From: Lujinxingia litoralis
GTDB taxonomy: Bacteria > Myxococcota_A > Bradymonadia > Bradymonadales > Bradymonadaceae
Direction of reading: 5' to 3'
Assembly: GCF_003260125.1 (NCBI RefSeq)
Contig: NZ_QHKO01000010.1
Location: 62,001 to 126,000 of the forward strand
DNA: 64,000 nt
Part shown: positions 8,558 to 16,071 of the stretch, in pieces
Position numbering within the stretch: the first letter of the stretch is position 1
Layout: every line of letters begins with the position of its first letter
The notes under the pieces: model-generated
What the model was told of the DNA's origin: nothing
What the model saw: only the letters and a program-made list of their open reading frames with translations
Database searches by the model: none
Position numbers and translations under genes: made by a program

Positions 8558-10312
8558 TCACTCCCGACGTAGCAACCGCATCAAGGGGCCCAGACGCAGC
8601 TTCTTGCCCTTGCGGCTGGCCGCCACATGCCAACCCAGCGACCACCAGAAGAGCGTGGTCGCCGAAAGCGCCGCCAGAATCCCCAGGATCAGCAGCACCG
8701 ACACCCCGAAGATCTCAGTATCAAAGGGCCGCAACAACATCGCCGCCACCACCGCCAATCCCGAGGCAATCACCCCCAGAAACAGGCGCGTCCCCAGGGT
8801 GTTGAGCACCTCGCCAAGCTGATCCAGCGACGCGTTTCGCACGGTCACCGTCAGGTTCCCGCCCTCCAGGTCCATGAGCACCTGATCGAGCTGCTGGGGC
8901 ACCTTGGTCACAAAACTCGAGACCCCGACCGCCGCGCTCAACGCCGACTGCGCCAGCTTGCGAGCCGAGTACTTCTTCAACGCCAGATCACGGGCGTAGG
9001 GCAGCCCGATGGCCATCACGTCCAGATCGGGCTTAAGCCGGCGCATGATCCCCTCGATCGTCGCCGCCGTCTTGACCAGCACCGCGTAATTAGGGTTGAG
9101 GCGGATGCGATGATATTGCGCGGCGTCCATCACCTCCTGGATGAACTGGCTCACGTCAAAATCCCCCACCGTCGCGCTGATATACTTGTTGCGCACCCGC
9201 TCCACGTCGGCCCGAAACTCCCGCAGGTTCACTCGCCCCACCGGATCCCCCATCTCCAGGAGCGCCCGGGCGATCGCGTCGACATCACCGGTGAGCACAT
9301 TGAGAATCAGCCCGATCAGATCGTCCTGCTGGCGGCTGGAGAGGCGCCCCACAAGCCCAAAATCGATAAAGATCAGCGAGCCATCCTCCCGCACCATGAT
9401 GTTGCCCGGGTGCGGATCCCCGTGAAAAAACCCGTCGTAGAGTACCATCTTGACCATGGCATCGAGCAGGTTATGCAGCACCGTGTCGGCCAGCTCGCTG
9501 CCCCCCTCCACGCTGGCGAGCTTGCCGGCCTGCACGAACTCCATCGTCATGACCTCCGAGGTCGTCAGCTCCTCGTAGACATGGGGCACGCTGACCTGAG
9601 GCACCTCGGCAAAATTGCGGCCAAACTCCTGCACATTTCGGGCCTCCTGGCGAAAATCAAGCTCCGCCAGAATCGCCCGCTCAAACTCCTGCACAATGGC
9701 CGTCGGCGAGTAGAGTTCGATCTCCTCGACAGTCGCTTCGAGGAAGCGCGCCAGGTAGTAGAGGAGATCCAGATCCGAGCGAATCTGCTCCCCAACCCCG
9801 ACCCGCTGCACCTTGACCACCACCGCCGTCCCATCCGGCAGCCGGGCACGGTGCACCTGGCCAATGCTCGCTGCCGCCAGCGGCTTCTCCTCAAAACTCT
9901 CAAAGAGCTCTTCCAGCGTTGCCCCCAGGCTGCTCTCCACCTGCCGGCGAATCGCCTCCATGGGCATCGGACTGACGGCATCCTGGAGCTTACGCAGCTC
10001 CTCCAGAAACTCCTTTGGCACCAGGTCCGGGCGCGTCGAAAGCACCTGCCCGAGCTTCACAAAGGTCGGCCCCAGATCTTCGAGCACTCGCCGAAAGCGC
10101 ACCGCCGCCTCGGAGCGATCGGCGCCGATCAGCTCCTCGACGCCCTCGACCTCCTCAAACGCATCCTCGCCACGGCTCAGCCCCCCATCGCCCACAAAAC
10201 GTCCCAGCCCGGCACGCCGCGCCACCGCCGAAAACCCGTGCCGGGTCAACACACTGGAGATCGTGCGCAGGCGCTTGATGTCTTGAACTGCCGCTCGTAC
10301 CGGTGATGCCAT
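8558..10312 (-). CDS. ubiB: ABC1/AarF (UbiB) family atypical kinase
   Basis: About 584 residues. It has the family's Ala-rich loop (AAASIGQVHRARL), the VVVKVQR lysine, FFHGDPHPGNIMV and IDFGLVGRL, which are the ATP-binding and catalytic motifs of the UbiB/ADCK family. Two hydrophobic segments near the C-terminus (LFLGVIASGLAVVAAML and LLILGILAALSATTLFWW) would anchor it in the inner membrane. The family supports quinone biosynthesis or lipid homeostasis. No ubiquinone or menaquinone genes are nearby, so the partner is unknown. The start at 10312 has GGAGAAGGG upstream. Confidence 0.92.
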   Translation of the reverse strand: MASPVRAAVQDIKRLRTISSVLTRHGFSAVARRAGLGRFVGDGGLSRGEDAFEEVEGVEELIGADRSEAAVRFRRVLEDLGPTFVKLGQVLSTRPDLVPKEFLEELRKLQDAVSPMPMEAIRRQVESSLGATLEELFESFEEKPLAAASIGQVHRARLPDGTAVVVKVQRVGVGEQIRSDLDLLYYLARFLEATVEEIELYSPTAIVQEFERAILAELDFRQEARNVQEFGRNFAEVPQVSVPHVYEELTTSEVMTMEFVQAGKLASVEGGSELADTVLHNLLDAMVKMVLYDGFFHGDPHPGNIMVREDGSLIFIDFGLVGRLSSRQQDDLIGLILNVLTGDVDAIARALLEMGDPVGRVNLREFRADVERVRNKYISATVGDFDVSQFIQEVMDAAQYHRIRLNPNYAVLVKTAATIEGIMRRLKPDLDVMAIGLPYARDLALKKYSARKLAQSALSAAVGVSSFVTKVPQQLDQVLMDLEGGNLTVTVRNASLDQLGEVLNTLGTRLFLGVIASGLAVVAAMLLRPFDTEIFGVSVLLILGILAALSATTLFWWSLGWHVAASRKGKKLRLGPLMRLLRRE

Positions 10313-10525
10313 GGTCCCTTCTCCTCTACGATCCTCGATCGCCGCCACCCTAGCAGCAACCATGCAGGCCGACCATATCTGAGGCGCTGCCCCCGACCTT
10401 CCCTGCTCGACCAGCTAAATCAGCCACTCAACACCTTACCTTCCCTGCTCGCGAACCAAATCCACGACCCGGCAGGCAATGAGCCAGACCGCGCAGCATC
10501 AGAGCCCGCGCCCGCCCGCCTTGGA

Positions 10526-10554
10526 TTGACATCATCGTCCCCGCTGTCAACAAT
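10526..10554 (+). promoter_or_regulatory. Sigma-70-type promoter for the GNAT-like gene
   Basis: A perfect -35 (TTGACA, 10526-10531), a 17-bp spacer and AACAAT (10549-10554, 4 of 6). It lies about 60 bases upstream of the gene start at 10616. The rest of 10313-10615 is non-coding; it has a 13-bp direct repeat ccttccctgctcg at 10397 and 10439 of unknown meaning. Confidence 0.5.
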
Positions 10555-10615
10555 GGCGTGTTGGCCCCGGGCCTGCGAACACATTCCCCCCTCATATCCC
10601 CCGCTCTGACGTTCC

Positions 10616-11572
10616 ATGAGACTCTCTCTCGCGCGCCCCGAACAGGCCGCGCGCCTCAGCCAGTTCTACCGCTCCATTCACGGCCCGGACTTCCCCCATC
10701 AGGAGCTCTTCAAGGCCGAGACGCTGGCAAACTTGCTGGCCGATCAGGAGATCGCGATCGTCGTCGCCACCCACGAGCAGGAGCTCCTGGGCTGTGGACT
10801 GGCCTTTGTGCGCAGCTGGAACCAGTCGCTTGAAATCAGCACCCTGAGCGTGGCCGCCCACCCGCGACGCTCCGACATCGCCCGCGCCCTCTTTGAGGCG
10901 CTGCGCCGCCTGGGCGTCAAAAGCTACGGCGTAGCCTTCTTCCGGGCCTCCACCGAATCGAGTTTTCGCCGCGGCCGCGACATGGGCGCAACCTGCTGGG
11001 GATACCGCCCGGCGCCGGGCTCGGCCAGCATCAGTGACGCCGAACTCATCATGGGCTTCATCAACCCCGGCGGCCAACACCGCCGTGCCGACCCCCCACA
11101 CAGCGCGCTGACCGCCACCCCCTTTGCCTCTCGCATCATCGACCTGCTCTCCGATGCCGAGCGCAACGTCCCCTACCCTAAAAGCTTCCCGGTGGGATGC
11201 CCCCGGGGCACCGGCGCGCCGGTGATCTCCGGACGCATCTGGCCCACCTACCACTCCCGCGGCAACTTCATCACCATCGAGAACGCCGCGGGCACCTTCC
11301 CGGTCGAGATCATCAAAGAATTCACCGATAAGGTGCGCAAAAAGGGCGTGCGCGACGTCCGCCTGACCCTGCCGGTCAACCACGACCAGGCCTACAGCGA
11401 CCTCAAAGCCCTCGGGTTCCGCCCGGTCGCCTACCTCCCGGGCTGGTACCTGCGCGGCCCCAACCGCTTCGACTGCATTGAGCTGGTCTTCGGAGCCCCC
11501 TCGCTGGTCTCCAACCCTCAGACCTTTGTGGAGCGGGCGGTCGCCAAGATTCACCGCGACCTGCGCGCCTGA
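10616..11572 (+). CDS. GNAT-like acetyltransferase family protein
   Basis: 318 residues, no signal peptide or membrane segment. The first 100 residues resemble a GNAT fold (RLSLARPEQAARLSQFYRSIHG, then a central strand pattern STLSVAAHPRRSDIARALFEALRRLG). The C-terminal half has a second GNAT-like strand-helix pattern (VRLTLPVNHDQAYSDLKALG then FRPVAYLPGWYL). A double-GNAT architecture is therefore likely, with acyl-CoA as donor; the acceptor is unknown. It has its own promoter and converges on tonB, 20 bases apart. Confidence 0.65.
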   Translation: MRLSLARPEQAARLSQFYRSIHGPDFPHQELFKAETLANLLADQEIAIVVATHEQELLGCGLAFVRSWNQSLEISTLSVAAHPRRSDIARALFEALRRLGVKSYGVAFFRASTESSFRRGRDMGATCWGYRPAPGSASISDAELIMGFINPGGQHRRADPPHSALTATPFASRIIDLLSDAERNVPYPKSFPVGCPRGTGAPVISGRIWPTYHSRGNFITIENAAGTFPVEIIKEFTDKVRKKGVRDVRLTLPVNHDQAYSDLKALGFRPVAYLPGWYLRGPNRFDCIELVFGAPSLVSNPQTFVERAVAKIHRDLRA

Positions 11573-11592
11573 GCCTCCCCCGGACCCACGGC

Positions 11593-12357
11593 CTACTCCA
11601 GCCGGAAGTGTATCGGCACCACGAACTCAAACTCGTCGATCACCGACGCCTCCGGCAAGAGCGCGTAGGGCGCAGCGGCTTCCACCATCCGCAGCGCCTC
11701 CTTATCGAGCAACGACTGTCCGCTGGAACGCACGAGCTGCGGCGGCTGCGCCAGCTGACCATCGCGGCGGATGATCAAGCGCACCACCGCCTCCCCCTCC
11801 AGCCCCATGCGCCGGGCCATCCGCGGGTAGCGCTTCTCGGCCTCCAGCGCCCGGGCCACCCCGGCCTCATAGGCCCCCCAGTTCACCGGGTCGACCCGCG
11901 GCGCCGGCGCCGGCGTAGCCGCCGCCTCGACGACCGGGTCCCGTACCGCCTCGGCGGCCTCACTTGCGCTCGGATCCACCACCGGCTCAGCCTCCAGACT
12001 CACCGGAGCCTCCTCGGGCACCGGCTCCACCACCGGCTCCGGCTCCGGTATCACCACCTCTGAGCTGGCCGTCTTCGGAGCCTTCACCGGGGCCTTCGGC
12101 GGTACTTTAACCGGCTCTGGCGGCGGCTCCGGGGGAGGCTCTGGCGGCGGCTCCGGCGGCGGCTCTTCGACCGGCGCCACCGGCTCAGCCACCGGCTCCG
12201 GCGGCGGCTCCACGGCCTGGAGCGTGAGCTTGATCGGCTCCGGATCGCGCGCACGGGCCCCCGCAAAATCAAGCGGAATCAACGCCAGCCCCAGGTGCAA
12301 CACCAGCACCACGCCCAGCGGCTTTCCCCACCCCACCCTGACGTCGTTGTGCTTCAT
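11593..12357 (-). CDS. tonB: Energy transducer TonB
   Basis: 254 residues. A short cytoplasmic start and one membrane helix (PLGVVLVLHLGLALIPL) are followed by a long Pro-Glu/Pro-Lys linker (about 45-125). The C-terminal TonB domain runs from about 165 (YEAGVARALEAEKRYPRMARRMGLEGEAVVRLIIRRDG, SGQSLLDKEALRMVEAA). It transmits proton-motive force from ExbB-ExbD to outer-membrane receptors. It is last in exbB-exbD-tonB, starting five bases after the exbD stop. Confidence 0.95.
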   Translation of the reverse strand: MKHNDVRVGWGKPLGVVLVLHLGLALIPLDFAGARARDPEPIKLTLQAVEPPPEPVAEPVAPVEEPPPEPPPEPPPEPPPEPVKVPPKAPVKAPKTASSEVVIPEPEPVVEPVPEEAPVSLEAEPVVDPSASEAAEAVRDPVVEAAATPAPAPRVDPVNWGAYEAGVARALEAEKRYPRMARRMGLEGEAVVRLIIRRDGQLAQPPQLVRSSGQSLLDKEALRMVEAAAPYALLPEASVIDEFEFVVPIHFRLE

Positions 12358-12362
12358 CGGCG

Positions 12363-12767
12363 TTAGTCGGCGCTTTCGGCTTTACGCGTGGCGATCGACA
12401 CCGACTCAAAGCCGGCCCGGGCGGCCTCATCAAACACAAAGACCGCCTCCTTCAGCGCCACCTCCCCGTCGCCCACCAGCACCAGTACCTCAAAGCTCTC
12501 GCGACTCTTCTTAAGCGCATCAAAAAGCTCGGCGCGGGTCACGGACCGATCCCCCAGCCGCATCTCCCCGGTGGGAAGCAGCGTGAGCACCTCGGCATCG
12601 GTGGAGGGCGCGCTGGTCTGCTCGGCCGAGGGCAGCACCACGTCCATCTCACGCACCCGATCGAAGTTGGCCGCCAACACCACAAAAATCAGCAGGATAA
12701 AGACCACATCGATCAACGCCGAGACGTTAATCGTCGGCGACTCGCGCTCAAAACTCTCAAACTGCAT
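12363..12767 (-). CDS. exbD: Biopolymer transport protein ExbD/TolR
   Basis: 134 residues. It has one N-terminal membrane helix (INVSALIDVVFILLIFVVLAANF) with the proton-pathway Asp in LIDVVFILL, and a periplasmic domain ending KAESAD. It forms the proton-driven motor with ExbB. The start MQFESFERESPT overlaps the end of exbB by 11 bases, indicating translational coupling. ExbD rather than TolR is preferred because tonB follows directly. Confidence 0.94.
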   Translation of the reverse strand: MQFESFERESPTINVSALIDVVFILLIFVVLAANFDRVREMDVVLPSAEQTSAPSTDAEVLTLLPTGEMRLGDRSVTRAELFDALKKSRESFEVLVLVGDGEVALKEAVFVFDEAARAGFESVSIATRKAESAD

Positions 12768-13434
12768 CGGCAGCCTCACGCACCAGCGTGGGCACCGGGC
12801 GCTTCGCACCGGTGTCATCCTCGGGCTGCGGAAGCGCGGTGAGCACCTGCGAGATCGCATCGCTCAGCGTCAGGCGAAAGGTGTCGGTGCGGCTGTTGAG
12901 GTACGTATAGGCCGCCAGCGCCGGCACCGCCACCATCAGACCGGCAGCCGTGGTCAGAAGCGCCTTCCAGATCCCCGAAGCCAGAAGCTGAGCGTCGACC
13001 ATCGCCGCGCCCGCGCCCTGCAACCCCATAAAGAGCTCCACCATCCCGATCACCGTGCCCAACAATCCCAGCAGCGGCGCGACCTGCGCAATAAAGGAGA
13101 GCGCTCCCACGTGCTTCTCCAAACGCTGCAGCTCCTGGCCGCCACACCGCGCGGCCTCGGCCTCCACCCGATCGGGGCGCTTCTCAAAGGTGGCCAGCAT
13201 CGCGTCGATCACGCGCCCCACCGGGTGGGCCGCTTCCCGGGCCAGCCCGCGGGCATCGCTCACCTCGCCATCGGAGAGCGCGTCGAGCACCGGGCTCATC
13301 CACTGCACCTGACCCAGGCGTTGCGCGCGAAACTCCAGCGCTTTTTTGGCAAAAATCGCCACCATCAACGCCGAACACGCGTAAATGGGCGCCATCGCCC
13401 ATCCGCCGTTTGTCATCAACTCGCCAAGTGTCAT
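12757..13434 (-). CDS. exbB: Biopolymer transport protein ExbB (MotA/TolQ/ExbB family)
   Basis: About 225 residues with three membrane helices: near the start (WAMAPIYACSALMVAIFA), the middle (LSFIAQVAPLLGLLGTVIGMVELF) and after it (ALLTTAAGLMVAVPALAAYTYL). The conserved APLLGLLGTVIGM stretch identifies the family. I chose the ATG at 13434 because it gives the usual short N-terminus (MTLGELMTNGG). A GTG at 13446 is in frame and possible; neither has a strong ribosome site. It is the first gene of the operon, downstream of a promoter with an adjacent Fur-box candidate. Confidence 0.94.
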   Translation of the reverse strand: MTLGELMTNGGWAMAPIYACSALMVAIFAKKALEFRAQRLGQVQWMSPVLDALSDGEVSDARGLAREAAHPVGRVIDAMLATFEKRPDRVEAEAARCGGQELQRLEKHVGALSFIAQVAPLLGLLGTVIGMVELFMGLQGAGAAMVDAQLLASGIWKALLTTAAGLMVAVPALAAYTYLNSRTDTFRLTLSDAISQVLTALPQPEDDTGAKRPVPTLVREAADAV

Positions 13435-13479
13435 CGCTGCGCTCACTGCTCAGGTGGAGTTCCTGCCCACTGCGCTACT

Positions 13480-13508
13480 CTAATAACGCATTCCCCGAAG
13501 CCCAACAA
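13480..13508 (-). promoter_or_regulatory. Promoter of exbB-exbD-tonB
   Basis: Read on the reverse strand: -35 TTGTTG (13508-13503), a 17-bp spacer, then -10 TATTAG (13485-13480). The predicted transcription start is about 40 bases before the exbB start codon. It directly abuts the Fur-like palindrome. Confidence 0.45.
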
Positions 13509-13523
13509 TGAAAATCAGTTTCA
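13509..13523. promoter_or_regulatory. Candidate Fur box upstream of exbB
   Basis: TGAAAATCAGTTTCA fits the 7-1-7 Fur pattern TGATAATNATTATCA at 11 of 14 specified positions and is a near-perfect inverted repeat. It touches the -35 element of the exbB promoter, where a bound repressor would block RNA polymerase. Iron control of a TonB motor is well established in other bacteria; here it is inferred from the site. Confidence 0.55.
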
Positions 13524-13688
13524 ATTTCAAACCTTCCCCCTTCTTTTCTTTCACTTAGCCCCGCTCCCTGCCCCCAAAACACGCGCTTCCCCCTGTCTTA
13601 ACGCCCTCTCCCCCCGATCGCCCCCCCGCGCATCGCCGGCCCATACCAACCTCTTTCGGGCGATCGTCGCGACAAATTCGTCGCGGGC

Positions 13689-14654
13689 TCACTCCACCGC
13701 CCGCTCGGGATGGCGCGTCCACTCCCACATTGACGCGTCGTAGTTAGACACCTGCGCATAGCCCAGCGCGCGCAACACCGAGTACACAAAACCCGAACGA
13801 ATGCCCCCCGTGCAGTACGCGATCACCTCCTGGTCCGGGGTGATCCCCCGGGCCCGCAGCATCGCCTCGATCTCCGCGCGCGGCTTCATCGCCGGCCCCT
13901 CAAAAAGATCTTCCCACCACAGGTGCACCGCCCCGGGGATATGGCCGCCCCGGGACTCACCATACCTGGCGCGCCCCTCGTACTCCGCCCGCTCCCGAGT
14001 ATCGAGCAGTACCGCCCCCTTACGCCCTACCGCCGCAACAACCTCCTCAGTCGTCGCCCGACGCCCTTCCTGACGCCTCGCCACCACATCGCCGGCCGCT
14101 CGATCGCCCTGTCCTCCCCGCTCCAGCTCCCCGCCGGCGGCCTCCCAGGCCTGCACGCCCCCCCAGAGCACCTTCACCTGACGATGCCCCAGATACTCCA
14201 GCGTCCAGTGCAAACGCCCCTCCTCTCCCCAGGTCCCGGGCGCCCTCCAGGCCCCGTAAATCACCACCGGTGTCCCGGCCCGCACCCCCGCCTCCCGCAG
14301 CCGGGCCTCCACCAGCGCATCATCGCCCAACGCCCCCTGCTTCTCCCCGCGCACCAGCGTGGTCCAGGGCAGATTGGCAGCCCCGGGAAGATGCCCGCGC
14401 CGAAAATCCGAAGCCTCCCGCGCATCCAGCACCGCCGCCCCCTCCGCCATCAGGGCGCGAGCGCGGGCCACATCCACAAAAACCTCAACCTCCTGCTCCC
14501 CCCAGGCCTCCAGACCGCCCGGCGCCCCGCGCTCCTGGGCCTGCGCCGGACAGATCACGCCCGCCGCGCACAACCCGCCCAGGCTCAGCACCGCCACCAG
14601 AGCTAGCACCCACCCCGACCTCGTCCGCGTCACCTCGCTTACATCTCTGCCCAT
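13689..14654 (-). CDS. Exported tandem-rhodanese sulfurtransferase
   Basis: About 321 residues. A signal peptide (WVLALVAVLSLGGLCAAGVICPAQAQ) is followed by two rhodanese domains. The first (about 50-165) has DAREASDFRRGHLPGAANLPW but no catalytic Cys in its loop region (VVIYGAWRAPG). The second (about 200-320) has the active loop CTGGIRS. This is the layout of SseA/thiosulfate sulfurtransferases, in which only the C-terminal domain is catalytic. It moves sulfane sulfur, probably in the periplasm. The ATG at 14654 has AAGGGAG upstream. A related lipoprotein gene lies just upstream, but a terminator separates them. Confidence 0.88.
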   Translation of the reverse strand: MGRDVSEVTRTRSGWVLALVAVLSLGGLCAAGVICPAQAQERGAPGGLEAWGEQEVEVFVDVARARALMAEGAAVLDAREASDFRRGHLPGAANLPWTTLVRGEKQGALGDDALVEARLREAGVRAGTPVVIYGAWRAPGTWGEEGRLHWTLEYLGHRQVKVLWGGVQAWEAAGGELERGGQGDRAAGDVVARRQEGRRATTEEVVAAVGRKGAVLLDTRERAEYEGRARYGESRGGHIPGAVHLWWEDLFEGPAMKPRAEIEAMLRARGITPDQEVIAYCTGGIRSGFVYSVLRALGYAQVSNYDASMWEWTRHPERAVE

Positions 14655-14725
14655 CTCCACTCCCTTGCACCGCGCTTTACAGCCCGGCCCTCTCGCTCAC
14701 CTGACCCACTCGACCATCCCGGAAC

Positions 14726-14753
14726 AAAAAACCGGCAAGCGTACGCTCGCCGG
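14726..14753 (-). terminator. Rho-independent terminator after the rhodanese lipoprotein gene
   Basis: On the reverse strand, ten-base arms (ccggcgagcg and cgcttgccgg, one wobble pair) enclose a two-base centre and run into six T. It lies between the two rhodanese genes, so they are probably transcribed separately. Confidence 0.75.
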
Positions 14754-14807
14754 CTCCCACCGCGCTCTAAAAAAGACGCACAACCCCGGGGCTTTATTTA
14801 CCACGCC

Positions 14808-15770
14808 TCAATCACGCGCCTCGACCACCTTGACCGTAGCTTCATCCCGCGACCACTCCCACCACGACCCGTCGTAATTCTTGGGCTCCGGATACTCCAG
14901 CCACTTGAGCACCGCGTAGAAAAATCCGCTGCGCACGCCGCTCTGGCAATAGGGAATGGCGAGCGTCCCCTCATCGATGCCCAGAGCCTCCAACTCCGCG
15001 CGAATGTCCGCGGCCGGACGCAACGTCCCGTCCGCCTCCAGCACATTCTCCCAGTGGTAATGCACCGCCTCGGGGATGTGGCCCCCTTCCGGGTTATCCC
15101 GCAGGTTCTCGGCAAACCACTCCTCGATCGTGCGGGTGTCCACCAGGCGCAGGGTCTCATCCTCAATGGCCGCCTCAACCTCTTGCTGCGTCGCGCGGCG
15201 CTGCGGCTGGAGCTCCACGGTGAAATCGCCAGCGCCAGCCTCGGTCACACCGGCCTCAATCGCGGCAAATCGCGCCTGCTTCCACGAATCAAACCCTCCC
15301 TCCAGCAGGTAGACCTGATCGTGCCCCAGATACTCCAGCGTCCAGAACACGCGCCCCGAAACCGACTCCGCGCTCCCCCCGCCCCCGTAAATCAGCACCG
15401 GCTGATCCTCGTTGATGCCGTAGCCCCGCGCCACGCGCTCCAGGGTCTCCACGTCATCCTCAATCAGCCCGTTGAACCCCTCCCGGGCAAACGCCTTCCA
15501 GTCCACCCGGATCGCCCCGGGCACATGCCCCTGCACAAACGCCTCCGACGCGCGAGCATCGAGCACCAACGCGCCCTGGCGCCGTAAAAACTCAAATTCA
15601 TCGGCCTGCAAAAAGATCCGCGCCTGGCAGGTACCACTCTCCTCCGAACACCCCTCGGGAGTCGCCAGCTCAGTGACCTCCTGACCGCATCCCGCACTCA
15701 ACGCCAGGGCCAGCGCCACCATCGTCCCGCCAATCCACCCGCGAACCATCTTCGTCTCCGCTCTCTGCAT
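14808..15770 (-). CDS. Rhodanese-like sulfurtransferase, lipoprotein
   Basis: About 320 residues. A type II signal (VALALALSAGC) is followed by two rhodanese domains. The first has DARASEAFVQGHVPGAIRVDW and no Cys at its loop (VLIYGGGGSAE); the second has the active loop CQSGVRS. It is clearly a paralogue of the neighbouring exported sulfurtransferase (shared GHIP, WTLEYLGH and RSGF words) but is membrane-anchored. The start is the second of two adjacent ATGs (15773/15770), with GGGAG upstream; an ATG at 15749 is also possible. Sulfane-sulfur transfer in the cell envelope is the likely role; the acceptor is unknown. Confidence 0.85.
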   Translation of the reverse strand: MQRAETKMVRGWIGGTMVALALALSAGCGQEVTELATPEGCSEESGTCQARIFLQADEFEFLRRQGALVLDARASEAFVQGHVPGAIRVDWKAFAREGFNGLIEDDVETLERVARGYGINEDQPVLIYGGGGSAESVSGRVFWTLEYLGHDQVYLLEGGFDSWKQARFAAIEAGVTEAGAGDFTVELQPQRRATQQEVEAAIEDETLRLVDTRTIEEWFAENLRDNPEGGHIPEAVHYHWENVLEADGTLRPAADIRAELEALGIDEGTLAIPYCQSGVRSGFFYAVLKWLEYPEPKNYDGSWWEWSRDEATVKVVEARD

Positions 15771-15840
15771 CATCTCTCCCGCTGGCGTCGCCATCGTTAT
15801 GTGAAACCTCTCCAAAGCCCCAAAATCCCCACCTGCAAAA

Positions 15841-15887
15841 TAGGAATTACTGAGCCGCAAAACCATAGCGACACACTAGGAATTACT
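15841..15887. promoter_or_regulatory. Direct repeat taggaattact in a divergent intergenic region
   Basis: The 11-mer occurs at 15841-15851 and 15877-15887, 36 bp apart, in the 301-base gap between the rhodanese lipoprotein gene and the 735-aa gene. This stretch is clearly more AT-rich than its surroundings. The arrangement suggests an operator or activator pair serving one or both divergent genes. I see no convincing -35/-10 pair. Confidence 0.4.
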
Positions 15888-16071
15888 CAACACCTCCACG
15901 CAAAACAAAAACACAAACAAAACCAACCACTTACAACCAAACCCCACACAGACTGAGAAAAAACCACCTGCCGCACGCAACTTTCTCCGCCGCCTCGCGA
16001 CAATAAAAACACCGCTCTCGCCCCCCTTCGGCCTAAGGCCCCCATCGCGAGCTCACGTCACGGAGACCCTC

